64,000 nucleotides of DNA from Macrothele yani (taxonomy: Eukaryota > Arthropoda > Arachnida > Araneae > Macrothelidae): contig CM077006.1 of assembly GCA_039090855.1 (NCBI GenBank), positions 45,765,336 through 45,829,335 on the forward strand, read 5' to 3'. The notes below the pieces were generated by a model that saw only the letters and a list, made by a program, of their open reading frames with translations, made no database searches and was not told where the DNA came from. The translations under genes and the position numbers were made by a program. Shown here one piece after another: positions 1 to 10,655 of this stretch (position 1 is the first letter of the stretch; every line of letters starts with the position of its first letter).

Positions 1-142
1 CCCATACGTAGTCCGACTCTTACTGATTCCCACCTTATATTGTCGGATCGCTGCATACGTCATGTCGTTTCCGTTTACAGGGCAGCCCACAGCGCCACAT
101 TTGAATAACGCCAGCTGTCTCTAATTCAATTGCTCTTCAGTG
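1..142 (-). mobile_element. 5' terminal fragment of a Tc1-type transposon
   Basis: The window opens at what would be the start codon of a Tc1 transposase read on the minus strand (CCCAT, as at 23001-23005). It continues through the same 5' leader and terminal repeat seen at 23006-23371. The terminal repeat, read inward, starts CACTGAAGAGCAATTGAATT, the same as the ends of the element at 21929-23371. The rest of the copy lies outside the window. This copy lacks the SINE that interrupts the other one, so it shows the empty site. Confidence 0.8.
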
Positions 143-1012
143 CAGATCTATGCATTTTCAACTGCTCTCTGTGATCCCGGGTCATAAATAAGTGCGTCTT
201 CCTCCTTTCTACCTCGCTTCCGTGTAACTTTCCTTCCCGGTACTCCAGCCAAAATCTCCTAGATTCCTATTTCAAATTGTTGTTTAAAATCTTGGAATCA
301 GACTCTCCCATCCTAAAATCCTCTACATAGAATCTCTCTCCTCCACGCCCTTGTTCCTTCTTCGAGGAAGAGCTCGTTGCGACGTCATAGCTGGCACTCT
401 CCACTGTGTCCACTAGGACTTTTATTGTAGCACTCCTATTTCTCTTACCTGTCTACCCTCTGCCATATCTGAGACTTTGGGTTCAATCTAATGTAACTTC
501 ATTTCTGATTCGCAGCACAAAATTCCCATAGGACATAATTAGTTGCATCTAAACCTTTCCTGTGGTGTAAATCGTACGACACCTTTCTTAGTGCTTATAG
601 CCAATCTATTAGTTATTTCAGCCATTGTCACTGCAAAAAAAGCAGTAGACATATAGATCTATGCATTTTTTTATTGGAGGTTTAACGACCACCGTGAGCA
701 ACTCAATGGGCTATAAGCAGTCGTCCGTCCCTAATTTAGAGTCACTGGTTCCAGGGAAGTAAGAGAGCCAGTGCCGTAAGACAAACAAGATCCATGCCTC
801 ACAGGGATTCGAACCCGAACCTCTTTTGGACGAATGATCAGAGGCCATCGCTTAGACCATTTTCAACTACTCTCTGTGACCCCAGGTTATAAATAAGGGC
901 GTCTTCCCCCTTTCTACGTAGCTTCCGTGTGACTTTCCTGTCGGGTACTCTAGCACAAATCTCCTAGCTTCCTACTTCTAAGGGTTTTATAAAACGTGGG
1001 GTCAGACTCTCG
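143..1012. repeat. Duplicated ~150-bp segment, second copy split by a SINE
   Basis: The block at 143-315 recurs at 653-666 plus 854-1012. Both share AGATCTATGCATTTT, then the CTCTCTGTGACCCC-like, ATAAATAAG and CTTCCGTGT blocks, and a CAGACTCTC block, with moderate divergence. In the second copy a SINE (666-859) lies between the CATTTT and CATTTTCAAC parts, leaving a short repeated CATTTT at its edges. Between the copies (316-652) I see nothing recognisable. Confidence 0.6.
666..859 (-). mobile_element. tRNA-derived SINE, 5'-truncated copy
   Basis: Read on the minus strand this copy carries the B-box GGGTTCGAATCCC-like core, the body of the family, and ends near GTTAAACCTCCAAT plus a short A tail. 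It lacks the first ~17 bases of the tRNA-like head, including the GGTGGCGCAGTGG A-box seen in complete copies. The same family occurs at 16015, 23131, 26334, 28616, 40797, 42410, 42920, 43611, 54568 and 63104. Like all SINEs it would depend on a LINE for mobility. Confidence 0.85.
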
Positions 1013-1098
1013 TGATAGAAGTTCATTCTGTTTTTCATGTGCTTCAGCGACTGAGCGAAAACCTGTGGCTGAGGTAAAAGGATTTTCACTCTCATCAT

Positions 1099-2640
1099 AT
1101 GGATAATTTTACCTGAGGTCGAATTATCAACAAGCTGAAAGAAGGCCGGACTATGACTAATGTTGCCAGAGTGCTTGAAGTAGCACATAGTATAGTGTCG
1201 GCGTTTTGGTCAGTGTTCAGAACACACAGAACCGCTGCTAGACGTTTTGCTTAAGGTCGTCCTCGCTGTACGATCAGCGGAATGACCGTTACCTGGTCAT
1301 AACGGCAAAATGGAGTCTGAAAAGTATTGTGGCTCAATTAGTAATACGTCTTCAAGTAAGCACAGTTGTGCGAATTTTGCATCAAACCCCGTGTTAAAAT
1401 GCTTAAATGCAGTAGGATTATATACCCGCAAACCTGTACGCTGTCTACCATTAGCCAGCGCGTATCCTACAGTCCACCATTAGTGATGTATGTATGTCTC
1501 CCGTTGTCTGGTCTTCAGTTTAATAGGGCAAGGTAATGTTGGCAGATGAGAGCCACTTTAGTCTCTTGTCGGATTCCAAGCGGCAGTTGATCTAATGGAC
1601 ACGTAGGACTGCGTATGATGCCAAGGACATTGGGACCGATATAGTGGTCGTCGCGTCATGGTGTGAGTTTGTATCATGGTTAATGGATGTAGTGAACTAC
1701 AGCTCATGGATCAAGGGGCAGTCATCGGGTAGCGGTATTTCAATGACGCGATTCTTCGCTACGTTTATCAGCTCCGTAGTGCTGTGGTTTCCGATTTAAT
1801 TTTTGTGGACGATAATCTCAGCCCTTACCGTATAACAGCTGTTGATGAATTATTGGCCAATGAGGATATCCGTCGGAGAGAGTTGTCAACGCGTTCTCGG
1901 ATTTCAGTCCAATCGAACATATATAGGACGCAATGGGGAGATGCGCGTTAGGCAAAGAAAACCCCACAGAAATCATTCAGGTATTTATCAGTACTCTCCG
2001 GCAAGAGTGAGCCGATTTAGTTGTCAGCGCCTTCTCGGATTTCAGTCCAATCGAACATATATAGGACGCAATGGGGAGATGCGCGTTAGGCAAAGAAAAC
2101 CCCACAGAAATCATTCAGGTATTTATCAGTACTCTCCGGCAAGAGTGAGCCGATTTAGTTGTCAGCGCCTTCTCGGATTTCAGTCCAATCGAACATATAT
2201 AGGACTCAATGGGGCGAAGCGCGTTGGGCAAAGAAATACTCCACAGAAATCATTCCAGTATTTATCAGTAGTCTCCGGCAAGAGAGACGATTTAGTTGTC
2301 AGCACCTTCTCGGATTTCAGTACAATCGAACATATATAGGACGCGATGGGGAGACGAGCGTTGGACAAAGAAATCCCTCACAGAAATCATTCCAGTATTT
2401 ATCAGTAATCTCCAGCAACAATGAGGCGATTTAGTTGTCAGCGCCTTCTCGGAGATCAGTCCAATCGAAAATATATAGGACGCAATGTGGAGACGCGCGT
2501 TGGGCAAAGAAATCCTCCACAGAAATCCTTCCAGTATTTATCAGTACTCTCCGGCAAGAGTTAGACGATTTACCCCAAGCGCTAAGCATAACAATTCGGT
2601 GCAAAAATGTATTGTTGCGCGGGGTGGGCATATCACTTCC
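1099..2640 (+). pseudogene. Tc1-type transposase relic with amplified C-terminus
   Basis: Translating with frame changes gives a Tc1 N-terminal helix-turn-helix block (GRIINKLKEGRTMTNVARVL), then ESHFSLLSDSKRQLI and a FIFVDDN block, the second catalytic Asp region. The third block, DFSPIEHI, contains the catalytic Glu region, and the C-terminal VFISTLRQE and ARGGH follow. Several frameshifts and stops are present; for example the Trp after PIEHI is TAG. The normal C-terminal segment is present about five times in tandem (1882-2571), so the relic is about 550 bp longer than an ordinary Tc1 gene of roughly 1 kb. No clear terminal repeats were found. The identification as Tc1 is firm; the exact ends are not. 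Confidence 0.8.
1882..2571 (+). repeat. 138-bp tandem array (five units) derived from transposase
   Basis: Units start at 1882, 2020, 2158, 2295 and 2434, with lengths of 138, 138, 137, 139 and 138 bp. Each carries the CGGATTTCAGTCCAATCGAA and ATATATAGGACGCAATGGGG blocks. Units 1 and 2 are nearly identical; units 3-5 have diverged. The unit equals 46 codons of the Tc1 C-terminus, from just before DFSPIEHI to the LRQE segment. The last unit runs straight into the true C-terminus. Confidence 0.92.
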
Positions 2641-3381
2641 AGAGGACTTCGACCTATAGTTTGTTCATGCAGTGCTCATGGAAGTGTGTCACTGGACGGC
2701 GAGGGAGTAAAATGTAACTGGACGATCTCAGTTACGGTTCACTCATGATTTTTGATGTAATGTGTTTCAAAGGCGTACAGATTTTGTAAATCTCAGGGTA
2801 TACTAAATAAAATAAAAAAAAAATACGCAAGGACGTTTATGCGCTATTTTTCTTTAAAGTGAATAAAAAAATAAATAAAAACGTCTTAATTTTAAATGCT
2901 ATCAAGTATTGCGTTTTTGATTCCATACTCATGCTTGTGAGTTAATTTAATATATCACCAGCAAAAAAGTGTTCTGTTCCTATACTTTTGATAATCATTG
3001 TTTCATTTCCCAGTAGATTTGAAAAATGTTTGTTATATTGAATTCAGCATATAATTAAAATGTATACAACACTATGGGCTGCGCCTCTAGGCTTGCTACG
3101 CTCGTTTCCAGAGTAGCGCTCGGGACCTGCAGCCCGATCTCCAAGTACATCACGGGAAATAAAAACTGGAAAATTCATATAAATTTCAATTTTTATTGCA
3201 TGTCTAAGTAAATAAGGCTTGTTATTCCGAAGTTTCAGAGGTTTTTTTTTTACTGTCTTTAATTTTTGGAAGTTCGCACTTTTGTCGTTTGAACTTATAG
3301 CACTTACTAAATTTACCACTAAGGAAAACAAAAGCGGCCCAAAAAGCATTTCCGTAAACCGTAAACCATTATGCTAAACCG
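2641..3381. other. No recognisable gene
   Basis: AT-rich sequence that probably includes the 3' remnant of the Tc1 relic. Short open frames here show no family motif, splice context or codon bias that I can recognise. Confidence 0.5.
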
Positions 3382-3994
3382 TTAAGGTGGACGTCAAGTA
3401 ATTTTGCTTCCTATACTTCCAATGGAAAAGCTTTTGTACACATTTCCTTCACAATTATTGTGTTCCCAAGGATGAAAATTTGAACATCGATTAAAATAAC
3501 TTCATATTATAACTTGGAATACTTAATATTTTCTAAAACATAACCATAATTATATAAAAAATCAATAACTTTTCCTTTGGTGGTGTTGGAACCAGAAAAA
3601 AGATGGCGCGACCTGTACTTTGATGACGTCAGTAGAAAAACAAATGTTGGATTGCATAATTATGGTTATGTTTTAGAAAATATTAAGTATTCCAAGTTAG
3701 AAAACGAAGCTATTTTAATCTATGTTAAAATTTTTATTCTTGGGAACGCATTAATTGTCCAGAAAAAAGATGGCGCGACCTGTTCATTGATGACGTCAGT
3801 AGACAAACAAATGTTGGATTGAAAAATTATGGTTATGTTTTAGAAAATATTAAGTATTGCAAGTTATAAAATGAAGATATTTTAATCGATGTTCAAAATT
3901 TCATCCTTGGGAACGCATTAATTGTGAAGAAAATGTGTACAGAAGTTTTTCCATTGGAAGTATAGGAAGCAAAACTACTTGACGTCCACCTTAA
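3382..3994. mobile_element. Foldback MITE flanked by TTAA
   Basis: The left arm begins TTAAGGTGGACGTCAAGTA and the right arm ends TACTTGACGTCCACCTTAA. The inverted arms extend for roughly 150-180 bp (3382 to ~3560 against ~3830 to 3994). The inner part also has a direct duplication with a 167-bp period: AGATGGCGCGACCTGT at 3601 and again at 3768. There is no transposase. TTAA at both edges would fit a piggyBac-type duplication, but the terminal bases are not a standard piggyBac end, so the superfamily is open. A diverged half-copy lies at 41912-42170. Confidence 0.75.
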
Positions 3995-5160
3995 ACAACT
4001 GAGATAGCTTTACCAACAAAACGTATGCATAACAAATTCTCTGCGTCACCATGGCAGCAGGTAACGGGACCTGAACGTTCCTCTGTGGGTATCGTGAAGA
4101 CAGACAAGCCTTTCGTTTCTTTCCTTTGCGTTTTAAAAAAATGCTTAAAAATCAGAAAATGATTTTTTCTTAAATTTTTTTTTTGTAAAAAAGGGACGAT
4201 AGTTGTAAGTTTATGCTGTAAAAATTGCAATGCGTTATGATTTATAGTTTGCCATATATCCGTTTTTTTAAATGGATCCCATCGCGAAATAGAGAATTTT
4301 GTGAAATTTAGAAATTTAATTTCTCGTAAACTAAATCGAAATTCAAAAAAATAGGCGACGAGGTGCAAAAATTCGGTCATAGCACTACATGCCTACAAAG
4401 TTTCGTGGTTCTGTTGCTGTTAGTGTGCCCGGAACGCGACCTGATAGCACTTTTTTGCTTATCTTAACTTTGAAATACCATAGCTCTTGAAGTATCCCTA
4501 GAATTGAGAAATGGTTTATTTCAGCGTGTTCTCCAAACAATTTTCTACAAACGACGTAAATTTCATATTTTTGTGTTCAATACGTTTTGCGCTGCTAGCT
4601 AGGAAAGCAAGAGTGTCGCGAAATTTCTAAAACAGCGGCAGCAGCAGTGGCGGCAGTTACTTTTGTTTAGAATAGAGAGATATTACAAAATGTATTTATA
4701 CTAAAATGATATGCTCAACACACACCATTTCGAAAGTTAACTGACAAACATCTTATTCCATAAGTTCCAATTACAATATACTAATAATTGTCGAAAGGCA
4801 ATTATTGCTCTAGCAGAAATATAGGTATGTTTATGCTATCGAGCATGCTCACAGTAGGAGCCTGTGATGCATTTCATTTCACTGTTGCTGTCACCATCTA
4901 CAACATTTACAGCTGTACAATCATTTCTTCCAATTTTGACTGGTCAAAATGTTCCTCGTCCTTAAGTTTTCTCCATAAATGTTCGAGGAAGGCAAACTGT
5001 GCATCAAGCAAGAAAAAAATACGTTGAAAATGGAGATCTTGCTTGCAACTGCGCAAAAAGAATCTTTCAAATCCAGTCGTGTTCGCAGGAACGAAAAAAG
5101 AGGGAATTTTTTTGATGAAATGGTATTAAAAATTTCCAAGGTATAAGAAGTACACACATT
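3995..5160. other. No recognisable gene
   Basis: No family motif, long open frame or repeat of note was seen. A few T- and A-runs are present. Confidence 0.5.
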
Positions 5161-5370
5161 GGCCAAAAAATAAAATTAAAAATACGAACCCTTATTTAGT
5201 ATTTAGTAGGGAATGACAACAAGTATGCATCACGGCATGAATTCTATTAGGTAAAGTTTGTCGGTAATACTTGCCAAAAAATTTAATAAAAAAAATACGA
5301 GCTCTTGTTTAGCATGGCGTAGGGAATGAGAGCAAGTATGCGATATGGCATGGATTCTGTGAGGTGATTG
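5161..5370. repeat. Two-copy tandem repeat, ~112 bp
   Basis: The segment from CCAAAAAATAAAATTAAAAA (5163) through GCATGAATTCTATTAGGT recurs immediately after, from ~5273, as CCAAAAAATTTAATAAAAAA through GCATGGATTCTGTGAGGT. The units are clearly diverged. Confidence 0.7.
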
Positions 5371-5564
5371 AGTTAATCGGGTATCTTTCATTTGGGGGGT
5401 CCGGACTAAAGCCCACTAGACACTTGTCCACCCGGACAGTTGCTCACTGTGGAAGATTTGTAGATAATACGTAACATCGGAGGAAGTTTCCGATTTAGTG
5501 TAGGTAAACTGATAACAAATATTTATGGACCGTATAAAAAGTGCATTTTGTTTTAGAAATTTTG

Positions 5565-5915
5565 AAATTTAAGGGGGTTACCTCCAAACCTAAACTAATA
5601 TATATATCACCTTTCTTATGAGTTCAAAAAGCTCAAACTTAAATCATTAAAACAACGCTATCAATAGACGAACAACCATTTGAAAATTTGGAAAAACCTA
5701 AGTTTAGGGGTGTTAACCCCTTAAATGTAAACTAGCATATATAATCTTTTTCATGGACTCTAAAAAGCTCAAACTTAAATCATAAGACAACGCTATCAAT
5801 AGACAAACAAAGCACTTGAAAATTTGGAAATGTTCAAATTTAGGGGTGGTAACCCCTGAAATATAAACTGACATATATAATCTTTTTCATGGGCTCTAAA
5901 AAGCTCAAATTTAAA
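5565..5915. repeat. 136-bp tandem repeat, about 2.6 units
   Basis: AAAGCTCAAACTTAAAT recurs at 5628, 5764 and (varied) 5900, a regular 136-bp spacing. Each unit also carries GGGGTGTTAACCCC-like and AACGCTATCAATAGAC blocks. No coding capacity. Confidence 0.8.
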
Positions 5916-6089
5916 TAATCTGCTCGATGGAATGCCATCGAACAGGTGAAACAAGTCTATTCTATGGGCCGCCATAGTTGCTGGCGGTGATTTCTGTACT
6001 CAGGGGTTAGTCATTGTATAGTATTATACATGCGAACAACAGGAGCTTTATAGGGGGGAGGGGACAGCGAGAAAGTAGAAATAGTAGAC

Positions 6090-6232
6090 CTCTTGTGACA
6101 TGCTTGCACCGCACGACGCACATGAGATAAAGGCAGATAGCAGCGAGAGCGACTTATTCCTGAATGAGGGGACCCGGGTTCGATGCTCGGCGTGGACAAA
6201 AATGACGGAGAAATTTACTTCGTTATATTGAC
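6090..6232 (+). repeat. tRNA-derived repeat, copy with internal deletion
   Basis: This copy shares TGCTTGCACCGCACGACGCA, ATGAGATAAAGGCAGATAGC and the GACCCGGGTTCGATGCTCGG B-box region with the copy at 6490-6660. It lacks about 29 bases holding the A-box-like part. The deletion is bounded by GAGAGC in the longer copy, as expected for recombination between short direct repeats. Confidence 0.6.
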
Positions 6233-6489
6233 GCCCTAACTTCAAGAATGACCTGGCCGTTAAAGTTCTCGTAATGGTGTGATGGTATTTCCACACCGCG
6301 AGATAGGAAAAATAAGAGTATCCCTTCTTCAGCGCTTCGAAAACTAAATGTGTGTGATGCTGCGTTCCACACACCAAATCGACTGGGATTTCTCCAATGT
6401 ACGTTCTTCAGCGGATGACTGCCTACAACGACACATGGTTCCCGGCTGACCCTTGGCCCATGCCCCCGGCCCTCTTTCGGGGGTGGGGG

Positions 6490-6660
6490 AGATGTGACGT
6501 GCCTGCACCGCAGGACGCACATGAGATAAAGGCAGATAGCAGCGAGAGCATTAGTCCGCGTAGCTGAGTTGGGAGAGCGACTTACTCCGGAATGAAGGGA
6601 CCCGGGTTCGGTGTCCGGCGTGGAGAAAAATGATGGGGAAATTTACTTCGTTGTACTCTG
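6490..6660 (+). repeat. tRNA-derived repeat (second SINE-like family)
   Basis: Contains TAGCTGAGTTGGGAGAGCG, a good pol III A-box, and, 26 bases on, GACCCGGGTTCGGTGTCC, a B-box-like arm. The spacing is tRNA-like but I could not fold a full cloverleaf, so this is a tRNA-derived repeat rather than a gene. The related copy is at 6090-6232. The intervening 6233-6489 holds a C/G-rich stretch and nothing coding. Confidence 0.55.
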
Positions 6661-7000
6661 TTTTGTATTCTCTAGGGGTCAATTAAACTGAACTAGTTTT
6701 CACATCGGGAAGAGAAATTTCAATGTCGCGAGGCAGTCAATTTGCCCACAGAATTTCATACCAGTTATTTTTTAGTTCGGAGAACTAGTAATCGATTAAT
6801 TCCAATTTATTGCTGTTCATATAGTGTACCAGGAGCCTGAGTAAAATGCCTTGCTTTGAGCGTGGTGACAGGTTTGACTGGGTATAATAGCTGATGTAGA
6901 TGGAGATCAGAATTATATATGTTTGTGCGATGTAAGAGTTACAGTCCTTGTGCAATTTATACTAACATAGACCTGCCCAACCACTAAACTACCGTTTGAC
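6661..7000. other. No recognisable gene
   Basis: No repeat or family motif seen. Confidence 0.5.
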
Positions 7001-7345
7001 ATTGTTTATACCTCAGAAATACGAAATATCTAGATTGTAACTTAAAATCTTCCAAAAAGGTCCGCGACCTAGGTGCTTTACAAAGAGCCGCGAAATAATA
7101 TGTTGATTGCCTTTTATTAGGTTTTTTAAACTGTTTACAAATACCAAAGTTGTAACTTAAAATCTAAAAAGGCCCGCGGCCTAGGTGCCTTGTAAACAGC
7201 TGAGAAATAATCCGTTCAGTGCCTTTTATTATGTTTTATGAAATGTTTACAAATACGAAATATCAAAGTTGCAATTTAAAATCTTTAAAAAAGGCCCGTA
7301 GCGTGGGTATCTTGTCAGCACCTGAAGATCGATCCGTTGAGTCCC
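7001..7345. repeat. ~117-bp tandem repeat, about three units
   Basis: The block TGTAACTTAAAATCT, then AAAAAGGCCCGCGGCCTAGG, then GCCTTTTATTA recurs at 7036, 7151 and about 7270, a spacing of 115-120 bp. Units are diverged. Confidence 0.75.
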
Positions 7346-7737
7346 TGTAGATTAGCCTTTCTTGCATGACATGCGAAATATTAAAATCATAACTCAAGAT
7401 TTCATAAGTCTCAAATCTTCTACATAAACCTTGTATCGTTATGATCTGACATACACATTTATATCCTTAGGAAAACTCGAACATTTCGTTTTGTTTTTAC
7501 TAGGAAAACTCCCATATTTTGACAAGATCTTGGAACGAAACGCAATTTATCATTTATGCAATTTGTATACGACCCCGTAACGTCGCAAACTCTGAAGGGT
7601 ACCAATCTCCCGGGTACAAATTTGCCGTTTTCCGTAGAAATTTGGTGTGTCGTTTTGGATTTGCTTGCGGCGTGCTTTATTTCGGGATCTATCCGCCCCT
7701 CCCCCCATTCAGTTGAGACAATTCCAATTCTTTTTCA

Positions 7738-7900
7738 AAATGTGCGGTGGGTCATACTGCATATAAATTAAAAATTTCGGCGGGTGCACAAATTCGGTGG
7801 GTATAGGCTACATCATGTCCCAAACGTGCGTGGGTCACACGGCATACAAAATTAAAATTTCGGCGAGTATGCACCATCTCCCAATATCAAAGCAGGTCAT
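7738..7900. repeat. Two-copy ~84-bp repeat
   Basis: GTGCGGTGGGTCATACTGCA plus AAAAATTTCGGCGGGT (from 7742) recurs as GTGCGTGGGTCACACGGCAT plus AAAATTTCGGCGAGT (from 7825). Confidence 0.55.
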
Positions 7901-8051
7901 GATGCTTAAATTTCGAAAATATGGTAGCGATTATTCCTAAAGTTACTGTGTTAAGTGTGCTCAAGTTCACTGGGCTCGTATCCAGTGGGTAAATGTCCGG
8001 ATGGATAACTGTCCGAGTGGGCAAGTGTCCGATTGGGCAAATGTTCGACAC

Positions 8052-9412
8052 CAGTGGCGAAGCGTCAATGGAAGAAAGGGAAGCATTGCTTCCATTTGGT
8101 TCGTGCGCTTTCTTTTGCGTGAGTTAAAACTATGTAGCAACAAAGTAAAATAAAAATATCACACCAACATAACGCAGCGGTCATTTTTTTCAGTATCTTT
8201 TATTTTTAAGAAAGCAAATTCATATTTGTATTTTTACGAAAACAAGAACATTTGTCTCTTATGTAAGTCGCTCGTTGGAAGCAACGCAGATAATGCAGCC
8301 AGCTGAACCTCAGTAACACGGCATGCCCACCCGCAGAGTGGCTGGCCACAGCCAGTAATGCTATGTTAAGCATAGAGCGTGGGGAAGCATTCTCCCAAAC
8401 GCTGCCCCGGCACTGAAGGAAGAACCACACAAGAGAGGTTCAAGGATGAAGCCACTAACTTGAGCATGCGCTCTTTCCAAACGTTCAGTCAGACTCAGCA
8501 CTCAGAGGACTCCCGTAACAATAGTTTGAAGTTGCAATTTGTCAAAAGTTTTCTGTGTTCGTGTAATTAGTTGATTCAGTTCCATTATTGGCTTATGGTT
8601 TGAACTTACAGTAGTTTTATGTCGCACGTTCTTTAGCGGTGACATGTCATTATTTCAGGAATATAAAAGTAAGCGTTACTTTTATTAGTGTAGCTATTTG
8701 TTTCTGTGACTCTTCTGAGGAATGTAAGCGCCATGGAAGTAATGGACTCTGGCGCATCTACAGTACACGGCCACGTGAACTCCGAAGACTGCATTCTAGA
8801 AAAAATACTTTGTCTTTTGGATCATTTTCATAATCATATAAAATCACATGTATAAATAAAAAAAAGTTCTCTATAAAAAATCTTATAAAATCAGATTTAT
8901 ATAAATGTGATTTTATTGATAATTCATAGGTGATGTTATATATAACTCATATAAAATCACATTTATAAGTAAAAAAAATTCTCTCGCTCTCTAAGTGCCC
9001 GAGCCCGATTCGCAGTAAATATTTTATAGCCCGAGCCCAATTTGGGCCCTGGCTCTGCTTCGGGCTCAGCCCGTCTCAGCTCTAATAGAAGCAACCCCAA
9101 TTCTTTTCGCTATGGGGGTAGACAAGTTTCTTTCTCTTTCAACATTTTCACTGCACATTTTTTTTATATATCTTTTGCATTTGAACTTCTACATAGACAT
9201 TTCTTTTTGGTGGTACCGCGCATGGTTGCGTTTGGGGGCAGGGGGATCTTACGATGGTTTCTGCCATGCCGTATTGTCAACGTAGCATATAAACTACGGA
9301 TCGCTTGCTGATCTTAATTATTATAAGTTTTCATTCATATCACTTTTGCCATCTATTTATCGCATATTAACTGCATTGCTTCCCTTACTTACAAAGTCAC
9401 GCTTCGCCACTG
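8052..9412. mobile_element. Non-autonomous hAT element with 8-bp target duplication
   Basis: The ends are CAGTGGCGAAGCGTCA (left) and, inverted, CAGTGGCGAAGCGTGA (right). A further shared subterminal block, AAGGGAAGCA, follows. Flanks are TTCGACAC (8044-8051) and TCCGACAC (9413-9420), an 8-bp duplication with one mismatch, as hAT elements make. The 1.36-kb interior has no transposase that I can recognise. It does have an AT-rich palindromic stretch near 8837-8985 built on AAAATCACATTTATA. Sequence resuming on the right continues the motif array of the host element. Confidence 0.85.
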
Positions 9413-10462
9413 TCCGACACCCCCTTTCACTTGACCGAAAAATCACTTTACCGAAAATCAGTTGGCCAAAAATGCCTTCACCGAAAATATCGTTTCACCA
9501 AAAATCACTTTACCGAAAATCAGTTGGCCGAAAATCCCTTCACCGAAAATATCGTTTCACCAAAGGGTCACCTGAACGTAAGATACATTTCACCGAAGGA
9601 TCTCTTCACCTAAAAGATCCTTTCACCGAAAGGTCAGTTTATCAAACTTTGGATTTTATTACAGCATCTGTTGAAGTGTGGTGCAGATCAGGAAAATTGG
9701 CCACCTAAATTTTAGGTGATCGTATAAAAATTGCCCTTTTGATTTCAAAGTGAACATTTCCTATAGGTACCACCGACATGGAACAGTTGGTTAAGTCACT
9801 ATGTATTCTGTGGGAGGTGGACGTTTCTGTCGGGTGTTCGAGGCCGGTCCTGCCGGCCATCTAGTCTGCGGTTTTTTCGGAGCTTTCCGCAGACTCCCCG
9901 TGTTAGGGGACGTGAATGCTTAGATGGTTCCCTCTGAAGTCGGCCCCGGACGTGCTTTGTTCCTGGACTCCACTTCCATAGGATGCCTGAGTTTACCAGA
10001 TGAGTGTTGATACGGTGGTAGTAAAACACTGTAAGACGAGTGAAATCTGATGTCACATGGCTTCAGGCGCCTACGGGTATTTTCCATAGCTGTTGTTGAT
10101 GACTTCCTGTAGGTTGGTATTTTGACCTCTAACATTTAAGCCCTAGGTCAGGACCATTTCAGGAATTTATAATCCTTCGTGCTCACGTTCATAAGGTTTA
10201 TACTATACAAGTCAAGTTAATAATGTGACAATTTTATTCAGGTACTAAAAGCTAATTATAAGGCTCTAGACTTGGCCTTTTTCTTTTTGAAATTGCTAAT
10301 CTGCCGTGCTCATATTCATAAAACTTACATGAAAAATCTTGTTAATAATGTTGTACTTTTACGCAGCCACAAAGCATTAATTTCAAGGCCTTAGGCTTAG
10401 TTTTGGACCTTTTTAGCAAATCATGTGTCTTATTAATACAGACATTTGACGTGGACTAGGAA

Positions 10463-10655
10463 CATCAAACAGAAGTCATCGCTCTTTCCACGTTTATAAG
10501 TGAGTCACGAAAAAATTATCATTGGCCGCCACCGGGAATCGAACCCAGGGTCTTCCAGTTACGCGCCGGATATGCTTCCACTGCACCACAACGGCCTCGA
10601 ATTCCTCCAGACTCACAAAAAATTGAAAACTAAGAGCGATGACTTCTGTTTGATG
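10463..10655. repeat. Perfect 24-bp inverted repeats around a tRNA-like sequence
   Basis: The left arm (10463-10486) is CATCAAACAGAAGTCATCGC plus TCTT. The right arm (10632-10655) is its exact reverse complement. The 145-bp loop holds the tRNA-like sequence at 10524-10596. The arms match perfectly, unlike most repeats nearby. Confidence 0.85.
10524..10596 (-). tRNA. tRNA-like sequence, probably not a functional gene
   Basis: On the minus strand 73 nt fold fairly well. There is a 7-bp acceptor stem GGCCGTT/GGCGGCC with two G-U pairs, a D stem GTGC/GCAT, a 5-bp anticodon stem TCCGG/CTGGA, and a T arm with GGGTTCGATTCCC, one pair of which is broken. The A-box region is TGGTGCAGTGGAAGC. The anticodon loop CGCGTAA lacks the invariant U33, and position 8 is not T, so a working tRNA is unlikely. 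Reading CGT as anticodon would give Thr, but this is weak. Its place inside inverted repeats suggests a mobile tRNA-derived unit. Confidence 0.4.

Noticed and set aside
1842..2339. 165-codon open frame with repeated peptide over the 138-bp array
   Set aside because: It is in a frame other than the transposase frame (DFSPIEHI is read in a different one), so the peptide repeat is a by-product of the DNA repeat.
9768..9850. Possible tRNA-derived SINE with TGGAACAGTTGGTTAAGTC and GGGTGTTCGAGGCC
   Set aside because: The A- and B-box likeness is weak, no body or duplication was seen, and there is no second copy in the window.
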